Translations under genes and position numbers: made by a program
The notes under the pieces: model-generated
Seen by the model: only the letters and a program-made list of their open reading frames with translations
Databases searched by the model: none
Told to the model about the DNA's origin: nothing
Assembly: GCF_003073045.1 (NCBI RefSeq)
Contig: NC_037591.1
Coordinates: 24,895,319-24,959,318 of the forward strand
DNA length: 64,000 nucleotides
Source: Pomacea canaliculata
Lineage: Eukaryota; Mollusca; Gastropoda; Architaenioglossa; Ampullariidae
Direction: 5' to 3'
Part shown: positions 25,138-38,148 of the stretch, piece after piece
Layout: each line of letters opens with the position of its first letter
Numbering within the stretch: position 1 is the first letter of the stretch

Positions 25138-28100
25138 TCGGTGGTCTGGAGCTGTCCCACAAATCCGGGTTAGGGGCTGTTTTATGACAGTGATTATGTC
25201 CCCGTTATTTTTTTTTGGTTTTTTCTTTGCTTGTTTCCCTTTCGCGACTACAAACTGCAAGTTCATTCGGTGGTCCTGTCCTTTCACACAAATTTTCAAA
25301 CCTGCTTTCCCAGTCGTGGGGCTGAATAGTTTTGGACGTGTTTAAATTCGTCTGCCGTACTGTGGTATTCGTGCGACGCTGTCATTGTTTTTTATTTGAA
25401 GAGCTCTGGGCAAATAGTTTTTGGTTTGTAACGTTTGGTTTATAATATATATTAACTCTGTACAGGATAATCTGGAACTGAAGTATTCGATTCAAAACCT
25501 TGGTAAAAAGTACTTCTATTCCCTTTTGGGAAACGGATCGTTCAACTGAAAGTCATGGTGTTTGACTGTAACTTAGAAACCTCCAAATATTATAACGTCG
25601 CATTTTTATAATATATGTATTTTTGAGATAGCTTGTTGATCTAATTTTGGTTGTGGGTGGTAACAGGTGTATTTGCCGTTTGTGTCCTGTCTTTGTGGTG
25701 GGTTTTATCCCAAAGGGCGTAGTTTGTAGGTTGCGCGTGCTGTTGTTAGAAATATGATGAATATATGTAAACTTGCCATGACCTGCAAAAGCAGGACCCC
25801 CCCATTTGTTGGGTAACTTCGTATTAAGCTTCTTTCAATGAGCACTACCTCCCTCACCCAACTTCCGACCCATTTTGTGCTTTTATTAAACTTGTGTTTG
25901 CATGACGCGTGTTTGTAAAAAGTGAGTCATGTTTTTAAGGCCTTGGCCGTTCGTTTCGCATGATCCCCAATCGCCCTCTTTACCCACGCATGATCACCGG
26001 TAGCTACACTCCCAAGCGAAGGACACTTGTCCCAGTGAGCTAGCTGCTACGGAGTATCATTGTTGTCTTCTCGTGTCCAGATGTCAATGCCAGGAGAGGG
26101 ATTACTACAAAGATTTTTTGCTACCGATCATTTCTATCCCTCTCAAGGGGGGGTGATGGGCAGAGATGAGGGGGCCCGTAGCTTGTTACTGTAAGAGATT
26201 GAGGTGGTGTGTGCCAGTGTTCAGCACAGTCGACAGGTTTACCTCTGTATCTCTAGGTTCGTGCTGTAGGCTGATCATGGTTCTCCCTCTGCCGTGACGT
26301 TCTCGTGACAACGATGAGTACGGAAGTTTCCTTGACTGCCCGTACTGTGTTGACCACGGTTGTATGTGTTTGTTCCTGTGTCTTTTCTTCTCCTGATATT
26401 TGAACCAAGGGCCCAGTGGTGCGCTTCTGCTGTGTTGTTATTTATTTTGTGTTTATGTACTTTAAGTGTTTATTGATTTTTAAGTGTACTAGTCCTGTGT
26501 GGGCGCTTAAGGTGCTCTCGGGGTGTGTTTTAGCGCTTCCTGTGTTTTATTTGTGTATATCTTGGTCGTAATGGTATGACGTCCTGTAATGACTGTTTCT
26601 ATTGGGTAGTGGATTATTTCCTTATCTCTGTTTCTGTTTATCCCCTATGCTTCCAAGGTTGCTGTTCTTTATTTGGTTTTTCGATTTTTTGTTCATGGTT
26701 ATCATCGTCGTACCGTGTAGGTCATATAGCTTTTGTTCTTGCTCCCGCGTGAGGAGGTTTACAGTCCTCCTCTTTTGCCCTCTAAGCTCTTTCTCTTTTG
26801 TCTCGGGCCTCCGTTGTGTTTCCGTGTGGTTTCCTTTGTAGGGTGCTCCTGTGAGTGTGTTGTGTCTTTCGTGATGGCAGGAAGGCTAGCCCAGGTTAGA
26901 TGTTTTATAGATGGACTTGTTCCGTGTTGCGTGTCTAGTGTGTAACTCTGGTACCTTTCTGGTGTCGTTTGGCATCCTGGTCCGTGGCCGACGGGGGTAC
27001 CCGGGTGGGATCAGTGCGGATTTGCGGTCTGGGTTCATCCATGGGCGTCAGCCGCATGGCTCATCCGGAGCATCTATTAGTCTGTTGATTACTTATTATA
27101 TTAGAACTAATATGTTAATTATAGTGGCAAGAAGCTGACAGATCCTCCCCCGTTCGTTTCACGGTGGATAATCAGGAGTATTAGCCCATTTGCTTCGTTG
27201 ACATTTTGTTTCTGTTGTTATAGATTATTGGACTTAAAGCACTTTGTTACTTACTTAATAGGGGGGCTGTGAATTTTCATCCTCCAATTAAGAACTATCT
27301 TGACAATTTTTCGATTCAGTGTTTATTGGTCGTCTACGTCGCATTGATTAGTGGGACAATGTCAATGTGACGGACCATAGCCCTGGAGGCGTTTTGACCA
27401 GCCAAAGGACTTGTTTCAAGCAGGACGCCAGGCTTATGTTGTCAGGGTTTGATTGGATAGTTGCCCTTCGCTTGGTTACATTTTTCCCCATGCAGATGTC
27501 TAGACCAGTTTAACAATTTGCTTCACACTGGTTGTTTACATTAATTTTAAAATCGTACATAAAGTTTGGCTTCCATCTTCTTGGCCTTTATTATTGTCTT
27601 TGGGTTTAATCTCTCTCTTCTTGTTTGGCTCGTGGCTCATCCCCCCCTACGAGTCCCGGGCTCCCCGACGTGGAAATGTATTTACGTTGCGCCTGTTCCG
27701 GTTGGACCCGGTGGTCACCGACGCCAGATCGATGATTCGATGTCACGACAACCAGATCGCTGCTGTCAATCGCACGTGTAGTGGCGGTTGAGGAACTGGG
27801 TACTGGTTTGCTGTGCAGTCTCTCCCCCGGAGTCTTTGCGTGGATGTTTGCGGATAAGTGTGATGGATGGATGTTGTTCTTTTGCTGCTGTTGTGTTTTT
27901 TCTGGATGAGGACCGTTGTACTGTGTGGTAGGACCAAACGTCTGCATGCTGGAACCTACATTTTATGTTAGTCACCACGTTAGTTTTTAGGCTGGGTTTT
28001 TACTGAGTTTTTGGTGAGTTTTGAACGTCGCGATCCATCATGTCAGTTTCGTTCTTAAATTTAGTCATCCAATTGTCCGAATTTTGGAAGAGATTGGCCA

Positions 28101-29219
28101 TAAAGAATTCGCGGTGACATCAACATGTGGGAGAAAGGCTTTCCATTCCAGCAGCCCGCGACAGACGGACCGCAGGTTTTTTCGCGCAGTCGTGAAACCC
28201 TTCTCTGTTTATTCCGTACTAATTCGGGTATCAGAACAGCTTTGTGACATTGACTTATTTGCTTTTGTTCGGGCACATCAACATACTTTGGCAGTTGTTC
28301 TGGTGATCATGTGGTAGATTTTACGTGTTCTATTTTTGCTTTTATGTTAAATTTCGTCTCATTTAAATTTACTGGTGAGCGTTGTTATACGTACCTGGAT
28401 TTCTGTGTGCTGGTATGTTTTTCTGTAGCAATTTGATTTTATGATATAATTAATTTGATGTATACATTGATGTGTTATTAGTGTATTTATTCAACCGATA
28501 CTACATAGTTTAAGTGTAGGTTCGTTTGTTCCTTTCGATTTAAGGTTGGATTCACTTCAAAGATTTGGAGAATATTGACAGTTAACAGGTTCCTCTCCGA
28601 CTTTGTGTGCGAGGGATTGAGATGTCGCCAAAAATGAAATAGAGTAAAATCGCAAGCTTACCGCACGCCTTCTAGGGGTTGTGAATTCTGAATGTTTCCA
28701 GAGTTCCTTTCTTCAGTGCACTTTCATCTTTGTAGTTCAGTATCTGCTAGGATCGAGGTCACTGGTCGCGATAGATGGTTCGTGGAAAGAATCCCAGAAT
28801 TACGTCTTTGTCGGATGACATAGGTTGATGATCGTGTGTCAACATTTACGACTGGTTTTTGTTCAGTCTACTATGGTGGTACCAAATCATGCACAGTCTT
28901 TCCGGCAGGGGAATCGTTGCCTACTTCCCGAACCATAGGTGCTTGAGTCGTACAGAACACATTTTGTGTCCTGCGGCCGGTTATGCCTTCGTGACATGGC
29001 CCTTGACCTGTTTCGCTTTTCTACGAGACGTTCTCCGGGCACACATCGAGGCGAGCGGCCGGAGGTGCCTTCCTCGGAGTTTGGACGGTGCGCGTGGCGG
29101 GGGGTCGTACTGTGAGTGGGGGTCTCGGGAGTGTTTGGACGGGGACACGCGTTTAGGGTGGCGCAGAGCAAGTCTCAGTATGGATCCCCCTCCATCACCT
29201 CGGGAGCGCGTGGCGAAGA
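25138..29219. other. noisy tip of version B, no usable genes
   Basis: Corresponds to about 10,134-15,240. Any frames here are artefacts. Use version A for this part of the locus. Confidence 0.7.
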
Positions 29220-29222
29220 AGG

Positions 29223-32200
29223 TCAGAGGACCAGATTGAACATCCAGCAACAAGCATCTCCCACGCAGGAACACAGAACCCGGATTCCATCACAACCCTT
29301 TGATGTACCCCAACCGCAACAACTACACCCACAACAGTTGCAGCTGCAACACGTACAACAGCAGCAACCGCAACAACGGCAGAAATCAATGCAAGACCAA
29401 CTACACCAACAGCAACCTCGAACGCATGAGCTCACCAACAACACTCAGACTTAGAGCAGCATCAGCAGCAGCAGCAGCTACAACGGCTTGTTAAGCAGCA
29501 ACCGCAAAAACAGCGAAATTTCCAACTTCAGCCTCTGAAGCAACAAGATTTAATCAGGTATCGACTACAGCAGCAGCTGCAAGAACAGAGGTTGTCTCAT
29601 CAGCAAAGACGCCACAGCAGCACAAGATTTTTACTGACCTCGGGAATGTAACGTTAGTGCTGAACTCACCAACACGAGTGACGACAATGTCACCTCTGTA
29701 GGTAGTAACGGTCATCTTAATTCGACTTTTGCGTCCCTTTCGGGGTCACGTGCAAACACCAGGCCCATCTTCTTGCCAACAACTGACCGCTCGACTCACA
29801 GGCACCATGACCATGTGGAAGGTCAGCTGCAGGGTCAAAACGTGCTCAAGCAAGACGCTCTCTCACCCTCGGCGAGCTCTTCATCCCATTCTGCACAGTC
29901 ATCTGCTCCCGCCATGCTCGCTGTTCCCGTCACTGCTGCTTACGAGGTGACATCTCTACCGTCTTCCGTAACTCAAACGACCACGCAGACATCTGAAACG
30001 ATGCTGTTGTCCAGTGCTGTTGATTCGTTAAGTTATCCAAACCCCCAAACACGCAGCCAGCCGGTAGAAGAAATGCCTGCAATGTCTCTGAAAGCAGTAA
30101 ATACAATTTTAGCAAAAGACGTGTTGCCTAATTCAAATGTTGCTACTGGAATACAGCCAAATATTTTGAAAATATTGGGTCCACTGCAGGTATTTCTACA
30201 CACCAAATTCAAACTCTTTTTGAGTACTATTCAAAGATTATCTGAAGGCTCTCTCAAGAATTTGAGCGCAGGAGTTCCTTCGATAAAGGAAAATCCAGAT
30301 AGTAACTTAACCCATGTGCCACTTGGTAGAACAGAAGCTGAAAGGGAGATAATATCGAGAATGCCTGGTCACGTTGCCCAGAACGCCACCTTGCGTAGAC
30401 TGTTTCTAGACATGGCTGCAAGAGCCAAGCACCAGGCCCAAGAAGCAAGAAGAAGGAAGATGGTCAAAGAAATTCCTTCTGTCACTAATTCACCTTTACA
30501 GACAGAAGGGGTTACAGTAGGACACCCATTCCTGCTCTGACGGAAAGTCCAGCTCCTGCCCCCAGAAATAACTCTGTGATGATTTCATCGCCGCAGTCAA
30601 CCTGTAATTATTTTACCTGCGAATTTTATTCCATCGGAAGGAAGCATTGAAAGACTGAGGGCCTTCCTCGGGAGAGCAATATCCCAGCAACTACCCGTGT
30701 GGTCGGAACTGTCTTTGCAATCTGCGCTTATTCAAGCTCTCCGCGAATCAAACTCGTTGACGGTAAAAGGTCAAAAGTCAAACCTAATGCTAGAAGGTTT
30801 AACTTCTGCTCTGGATGCAGTTGCCGTGACAACGTCGGCGCCGGTTGTGACAACGCCTTCAAGAACATTGTTAGAGCCAGCGATCACATTTATTCTGTCC
30901 TTGCCAGAAAGTTCTCTTAAAAATCTGCAGTCGCACTCATCAAGCATCGAGGCCCTACTCCAACCCATGATCGCAGCCACTGCCGGATCAGGAGAAACCC
31001 TCCCATCAAAAATAGACCAGTTTAAACTTGCGCTCTTCGACACTTTGACCTCTGACCCTAAGAGTTACGTCCTAGTTACTAATGAAACCCGTTGGCAGGT
31101 AAGGTACAAGCGAGAAGACGGTGGTCCTACTGTCCTAGTAGAGGAACTAATGTCTGGCTACCTGTCTGGAATCGTAGATATGACAAAGGTGTCCGCGACT
31201 TTGACTCCAGTGTTAGAGTTCACCTGGATGTTTGAGGCTGGAACTGTCCCCGGCACAGCCAATGAAGCTGTCGAGAGGGTGCTTGCACGATTCGGTAGAA
31301 AGTCTACAACATCTTCAACAACATCGGCTGTCACTAGCACAACACAAACTCCTATGATGCCATCCACAAAAATAACTGCGTTTTCTGTAGCATCAGATAA
31401 AACTTCTCAGACTTCTACTCCATCGCCATTGTGGACAGCTTCCCAGACTACACCACGACAACAACAACAAAGCGCAGACACATTTGACGACACATACGCC
31501 AGTAACAACAATGTCTTCAACAACAGGCACCTTGTCCTCAGTGATGTCGCCATGGAGTACGACTGGGAGAGAGAGTAGCTTTATGCCATCATCACCGAAA
31601 GTAAAGGCATCATCTTCGATTTCAGAAAAAGTGAATTTTCATACTACAGCTCTCCCAACTTCTCTCAATGTCTTTTTTCAGCAACCAGTATCGCAACCAC
31701 CATCGAGAACCACCACATCAAAACTAGGGATTAAAAAGATCTCTTTCTCTAGTTCTACACAAGTTCCCCCAAGTTTAACCAGCATTGTCAACTTGGACAA
31801 ACCATTCATGGGAAAGGATACGGGTGCTGATGTCAAATCTAATGATGAGGTTTCTCAAACCCCACTAGCTCTGACCTCTGTGTCCGCTCCTTTCCAGGTT
31901 CTTGTCAGTTCTACTCACAAAATGTTAACCCTTCGGGACATATCGCTGCCTCAGTTAAATCTGGAAATAGTTTCTCTCATCTCCAAGAGCTGATGAGCAA
32001 ACAGCACAAAACAAGCAGCGACCAACAATCACAGGAGTATTTTGACACAACCACCACTGTCCGGTTTTCATCTGTTTTTCCAAAAGATGAAGATGCCGAT
32101 GACAGAAGTCAAACTTCACAAAGGTACACGACGGTCTCCTGGCTTGAACCCTTCGAGATGCAGCATTCCTCTACGAGCCAACTACCTCCGAACTCACAAG

Positions 32201-33375
32201 TCATTTACGACAGGTTTCCTCCTGACTTCAGCTCAAGTAGTCTTTTGTCTGATCCAGCTAACCGAATGTCCGAGTTTTCTTACTCTCCTGTAAGTCTTCC
32301 CTTGGAGGAAGGCCACTCAAGATTACGACACATTCTTCAATTTCTGGAGACAGCCAGATGCCACATCACCAAGCCCACAACCGCAAACGTTCGTCACATA
32401 AAGACACCTTCAGCAATTTCGTCAACAGCATCATCAACAGTCAAGCTCGATAAGCATAGCATCACTTTTCACAGTAGTAAGCAATCTTCCACTGAAACGA
32501 GGCAGCCCAGCTCGTCCCGTGATACAGGAAGAAAGTTCAGCCAGTCTCAGGTCCCTGAGAGCAATGTGTCCTTGCTACTGGGATCAGTAAGCAGGTCCCC
32601 TGTCTTGGACAGCAACAAGTTGTCCTCAGTCCCTTCATCCCAGCTCCATACACGGAGATCCTTCCCTTCAGACGATTCGCGGATGTGACGTACGGTCCTT
32701 CTGCTGACGGCTTCCTCAACGACGGCCACAACACTTTGACAGCTGTGTCTGATGTCCACGGCGCTTTGCCATCAACTGACACTTTGAAAGCTGTGTCTAA
32801 TTCTTTGATATCCGCAGAAGTGATCAGCCTGAACGAAATGTGCAGCTCCTAGTGACTCCTCAAAAAATGAATACAAATCGTACAGAACCTACTACTTCCG
32901 CCATCAATAGACACAACTCCACCTTCTTTGGCTTAAAATTTGAAGAGTTTATGGCGTGGCTTCAGACAAACATGCCCAGCAATGTAAATCCCGCCGCTCC
33001 TTCAATGACTTCAACAAAGACAACAATCACTACGAAGGCAACAACAACAGTGCCGACTACATCAACAAGAGCATCCATCACGCTGCCTCCAGTCTGTCCT
33101 CAGAACGAGGCTGTGAAGTGTGGACCACGAGCGAGAAAACAAATCGTCTCGCTGCCTTGTGCGAGCTCAAATGTGACCTCAGCACCGCGACCTGTGACCT
33201 CAGCTTGTGTCAGTGTTTTTGCGTGCCCACCACGGGCCAGCTGTCTCTGCAGCTGGCGCCTAAACGACAGCTGACAACAGGAACCACTGCAGCTGCTACC
33301 ACCTCCACACCAGGACAGAACACGACGATAACAACGGAGAACCCTGAACAGGAAAGCGAGTCAGAAAGTGAATGA
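29223..33375 (+). CDS. mucin-like Gln- then Ser/Thr-rich protein with TIL-like tail (version B part)
   Basis: Long near-continuous coding sequence in successive frames. About 29,223-29,640 is Gln-rich (QQLQLQHVQQQQPQQ). About 29,773-30,540 holds a conserved-looking segment with GIQPNILKILGPLQVFLHTK and AQEARRRKMVKEIP. About 30,600-31,580 holds IPSEGSIERLRAFLGR and WQVRYKREDGG. About 31,484-32,870 is Ser/Thr-rich, and about 32,840-33,375 ends it. Near 33,090 it reads VCPQNEAVKCGP, typical of the start of a trypsin-inhibitor-like (TIL) domain. Two frames then stay open: one ends CPPRASCLCSW at 33,274, the other reads LCELKCDLSTATC and LCQCFC and a Thr/Glu tail to 33,375. About five frame changes occur without obvious introns (near 30,540, 31,485, 31,990, 32,685 and 32,850). 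Residual indel errors are likely; a decaying gene is possible. Probably secreted. I do not recognise a named family. Confidence 0.55.
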
Positions 33376-34520
33376 AAAATGTTCAAAAGCGTAATAGATC
33401 CGAATAATAATAACAATAATATAATAATATGTATATTAAAATAGCTCAATTTCATAAGTATTTTTTTTTACATTCAAATACTTGGTCTCTATTGTTTTCT
33501 TATGCGACACCGGTGTTAAATAATAGTAGGATGCCATTCGAAAGAAACATATCAGTTCAGATGTCAGTTGTAAGACATTATGTTTTGTGGGTAACGACTT
33601 GGACAATGTTCTTTACCAAACATTATTTTGATAATTAGTCTTTTCATCTGGCACAAGCTAGTGTGGCTTTCTAGTGACACAGACACAGTATTCGTTTCTG
33701 ACATATGATTGATTCACATAGCAAGAAGTAGTGTGCAGTATCAGCAAATATCTTTAAAAATCACAAAGAAATAGAAAAGAATAGAAAAGCTAGAAGCAAG
33801 CAAGACCAGCACTCAGTAAACAAGTTTTGACACTTTCCATTTAATTGTCTTTCATATCAAGCTTAATTAAGCTTAATTGCACGACAAATACGGGGTCTAG
33901 TGTAGCCTTGTTGCTTGTCAGGGAATAACTGAAGTACTATCTGTTGTACCTAGTCTAATGTTTGCCCACGGTGACAATTAAATGTTAAAACGGACGAGTA
34001 TTCGTGTTGCTTAATAATTAGACTACAGTGATTTTTATTTCAGAAATTTTTTTTCTACACACAAGCAAGTGCACGAGCCCGCGTGAACGCACACACAAAT
34101 GTCATTACTGACTCACACTGAAATGTTATTCCTTATGCTTTTCTCAGTTATTTCTAAACAGATACCAAATTGTACCCACCTCATTTAATTGTCGTTATTT
34201 GATACAAAAATAATGTCAAGATACACAGACACATTTTTTCAAAAGTTGATCACTTTTTACTGATGAAGAGTCCGAATCATCACAGTATCCTGCGTGTTCC
34301 AAGAAATCCCTTACTGTCTGCTCAATGAATTTGCATCCTTCAATCCATCCTTGCATTATTCTGTCCTTTCAAGCCATAGATATTCAAAACTCTATAGCAA
34401 ATTTTTTGAAGCCTTTATTCGTCTCATAAAGAAAATTTAATTTTTGAAGTAGCCTGGCACACGACAGTAGTAGCTTAATCTTTATACACTATGCTTATCT
34501 GTCCAGTGTTTCGCTGAGCT
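33376..34520. other. spacer between mucin-like gene and inhibitor gene
   Basis: AT-rich, with poly-T stretches. It contains the 3' flanks of the converging plus-strand mucin-like gene and minus-strand inhibitor gene. No other gene seen. Confidence 0.6.
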
Positions 34521-36447
34521 CTACTCCTTCCAGTAGACTGCTCGCATCGTACAGGTTCTACATTGACAACCGTTGCGTTCTACAGCAAAGCCTCCAAAGC
34601 AGGCGATGTCATCGCACATCAGCATCGGGCAACGGACTGCAGAAAGAGAAAGAGAAAATAAACATCTTGAGCAGAAAACAGAGTTAACTGTAATCTTAGA
34701 GACGATAAGAGGTGAAGAACCAGAAGTAACCAGGAAGCAGACTTCAAATAAATCAACAGATGACGATGATGATGAAAACAATCTTCAACGATAACAGTAT
34801 GAACAGGGTGAACAAGATTTAGGAAAAATAAAAAAGGGTTTGGGTGATAGTGCATTGTATTTGTATTGCTCCTGTTCTCTACAACTCACGTAGTGAAATA
34901 AACTTCTGGCACACGTGTCCACATCCGTTAGAGCGGCAGACGTAGCCAGTGGGACAGGCGGCGATGCTGCTGTCCACTAGAGAGCACTCCTCCACACAAG
35001 TCGCAGCTGAGTGCCTCAGTGAGACAGTATCCGGTCACTGCTGGATCCTGTGCTTATCGAGCGAACAAATAGTGCTAACAGTTAATCAGCCTCATTCTAT
35101 ATCAATTATACCGGCCATCAGAACGTCGCTCGCCGCTACTGGATGAAAAATTAAGGATAAATTAATAACGCAGCGAAGTAATAAACTGTGTAAAATTATG
35201 GGATCAGTAATGATGACAGAAATCCTCGTGTATGCGTGTGTGGTTTTTTAATTTATTTTTTAATGTTGTCACACGAAAGTTGATCTGAATTTTTAAGGGA
35301 ATTCAATAATCGTGAAATCTCATTTGGGATACGTCACTTTCTTGCAACTAAGCATATGTGAGCACAACTATCCTTTTCCTCTATTTCTGTCTCTCTTCAT
35401 TGGAGGACGTGCTTTATGCAATAGCTCTTGAGGAGCTGTACTGACATGCACTATAAGTGCTGTCGATGCACTTCGTCGTGGCTTCTATGTTTCGGAGCAC
35501 AATGTGGTAAAGTACACATCAGCACTCGGTGTGGAATTCTGTCATGTTGGGAAGCTATGTTACTTGCGCGTTGAGAACCGTGCTGGGTAACAGAGCATGC
35601 CCTTGGGTTGGTCCCGACAAAGATAGAGCTGACAGTAGAGAAGAAGTGAGTTTCCTGTTCTCTTTTACAGGATGTTTGGTTTGAAATGAAATATTAATGT
35701 CTCTGAGTTTGCATTCTTCTCTCCCTACTCCCTGTGTGTATGTGTCGCTTATTCATATCACACGATAAGTAAAATTTTGTATTGACTCGTATTGACTGCT
35801 CGCCAGCATGCTGCAGCTAGACACTAGAGTGTGCTGAGTATCGAAGTAAAAGATTGCCTGGAAGTGTTATCTTTTGCCTCTACGTATATTTCGCAGACAC
35901 GTACCATTCCATCTGATGTTTCTCATGACTTTACTTAATAGTCAGCATGAGTGTTTAGTGCCCTGCATGTCGTTCGTGTCTTCTGGTCGATGGAATCAAG
36001 ACAAAAATATTTTCCAGTTTCTTAAAAATAAACTGAATTGAACAGTCAAACATAGATATTGAAAAGTCAACACTTAGTAATAATGCTACCTAAAATCAAC
36101 TATTTTTCGTGGCAAAAGAGTGAGATCCGATCTGAATGCGAAGAGAGAAAGGCTTTTAGATAAATCCTGGAGAGAAAAAAAGTTGCTTATATGTTTATCT
36201 CACAATCCTTCAAGTTTTGTTTAGGTTTGTATACATCCTCTCATTTAACTGTAGTGAGTATAACATGCTATACATCCCACACGGAGCCGCTCATGACTTA
36301 GCTAAAGACGTAGTCTATGTGTACATCGCCGTGTGGATATGTCTAAAACAATGAGTTTATACCGTTAGTTTCAGGAAATTTCGAGATCATACATACCTCA
36401 GCCTCTATTAGGATACACAACACGACAACGCTGGCACATATTTTCAT
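34521..36447 (-). CDS. small secreted WAP-like + antistasin-like protein 1
   Basis: Exon 1 (36447-36397) codes MKICASVVVLCILIEAE, a signal peptide, before gtatgt. The WAP-like exon (about 35,014-34,890) reads ATCVEECSLVD, AACPTGYVCRSNGCGHVC, then a gtgagt donor. The last exon (34636-34521) follows a tctttctgcag acceptor and reads RCPMLMCDDIACFGGFAVE, RNGCQCRTC, then a stop. NGCGHxC is the hallmark end of WAP domains. C-x4-C-x3-C-x2-G...GC-x-C-x2-C matches antistasin domains, which inhibit serine proteases. The WAP part has fewer cysteines than the usual eight: VCR stands where CC is expected. The exon 1 to exon 2 junction could not be phased cleanly, so the exon 2 start is uncertain. Paralogue at 38,149. 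Confidence 0.62.
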
Positions 36448-37103
36448 GATGGTGTGAACAAGGAGCCATAGCTCTGTCAGACACTAAACTGGAGACGCAG
36501 TCAATCGGGCTTGTTGTCTTTGCGATCGTCTTTAGGACACATATCACCCCCCAGGTATCAGCTCCACTGTCGTCGGTCCTCTGCATGACCTGCGTCATCC
36601 TCCTACACAGCGATACGTTGTACAGCTCGGTGGTCACGACACGAGGCGCCCTGCCCAAATCACCTTGTACCACGATGATAACATCCTCACTCTCCGTCTG
36701 TTCAGTATAAATATGTTTTCTTTCTCCTCTCCAGTCACCTCCTCTATCCACCCAAACGTTTAACCGGCCTCAGCAAGAAGGTCCAGCAAATTGTCAGTTT
36801 TTCCTATCTCTCTCTCTCGTCTGTGTGTTTGTGAGCGCTTTTGTGCTGTCCTAATAAATATTTTACCTACGAAGTTGCTATCGCATCATGCATTTGTGAA
36901 TGTTTTTATTATATAAATATATTATCACGTTTAATCACACATTCATTATTCATTTATCTATCCATCCCCTACCAAAGTCACCAAAAATTTCACAAAAAGG
37001 TCAGTGTGCTCGTTTTATTGCACCTCGTTGCTTACAGCAGACGACATTAGGGTGTAGTGACGTCACTACCGGTTTTTAGTGAGGGTGGCGACGGGTGCTT
37101 TGA

Positions 37104-37214
37104 TTAAAGCGCCTCCACGAACGGCTGGCATCTGCAGGTCTGACAACCATTGCGCGTCTTTGTAGTATCCGGATGGACAGTAAATATCCAGGCACCGCAG
37201 CAAGGGACACTCGA
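37104..37214 (-). pseudogene. orphan antistasin-like exon, frameshifted
   Basis: After a clean acceptor (catactttcag) in the same phase as the other antistasin exons it reads ECPLLRCLDIYCPSGYYKDA. The frame then breaks and continues as NGCQTCRCQPFVEAL and a stop one frame over. About two bases are missing compared with the 38 kb paralogue (VAENGCPTCRC). No WAP or signal exon lies between it and the 38.1 kb exon. It may be a pseudo-exon, an alternative last exon of the gene at 38,149-39,444, or carry a consensus error. Confidence 0.5.
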
Positions 37215-38148
37215 CTGAAAGTATGGAAACAAACATGAATGAAAGTAATTAATTAAATGTTTGTAAGTAATCAGTGCGGATTCCCGCAAAAAATCAAGAA
37301 AACAATTGAATCATCTGTCGTGTAACTATCAGAAGGAGAGATCAAACGATCAAAGATAAATTTAAGATATTGTGGACAAGGTAAGAAAAGAGCACATGGA
37401 GGATAATGGGTGTAACGTGAACGATAAAGCACGAGTGGAGCAGGATACAGAGAAAAATAAAAATTAGTTTCAGACGTTGAGGACGACACAGAGTCAAGGT
37501 GTAACGAGTTTTTTTATCCACTTTTCAATACATCATCAACAATTAATTCATCTTTCACATCGTTAACTTTTCGTCAACATGAATTTTTTTTCTCTGTACA
37601 TCCACTTTTTTTTCTCTACCCAGATATTTAATTATCTATCTTTTTGAATAAGTTGTGAATGAGGTTGGGATACCTTGTCGCATATTACAAACCTCTTGTG
37701 TCCTATGGTTTTTTCAAGGATTAAATAAAAATATTCCCTAAAAATGTAATGGCAATATATACTCGCTTGGGATCGAAGGCAAATGGGTTAATAAGTCTTT
37801 CACGTCTTGCATTTTAACCAAAATGTACTCCAAACTTTAGAATTTTTAATCAAACATTAAAACACACGGCTGTATTTTACTGTGTACCCTGGAAGAATTA
37901 ACCACAAACTGGTCTAACATGGTAACCCTCAAACGTTAGTTTTCCTGCGTGTTTCAGAAAGTGCACGTCCGTCCATCAAGCCGACCAGAACAGCGCCTGT
38001 CTGTCCAGCCAGTCATTATCATTCAGAGTTGCTAACGACAAACGTTTTCTCTTGAATCTCTTTATTCTCATGAAATCGAGGAAGCAAGGGCTTAGTTTTC
38101 TCTTATGACATCCCTCTCTGGCCCGACTGGGTACCTGGCGCCGTGTCT

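Larger units (their letters stand above)
25138..37903. repeat. version B of the same locus (right contig end)
   Basis: Mirror image of version A in quality. From the gap to about 29.2 kb the sequence is degraded and G/T-biased relative to A, about 13 percent shorter even after allowing for one missing block. From about 29.2 kb onward it is clean and carries long coding frames. Continuity past 37,903 into unique sequence shows that this contig, not A, extends to the right. Confidence 0.85.

Noticed and set aside
34949-35146. Plus-strand 65-codon frame
   Set aside because: It is the antisense of the WAP-like exon, whose minus-strand cysteine pattern and splice signals are convincing.
36398-36751. 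A 117-codon minus-strand frame with several cysteines
   Set aside because: It overlaps the signal exon of WAP/antistasin gene 1 in another frame, has no family resemblance, and the exon at 36,397-36,447 explains the region better.
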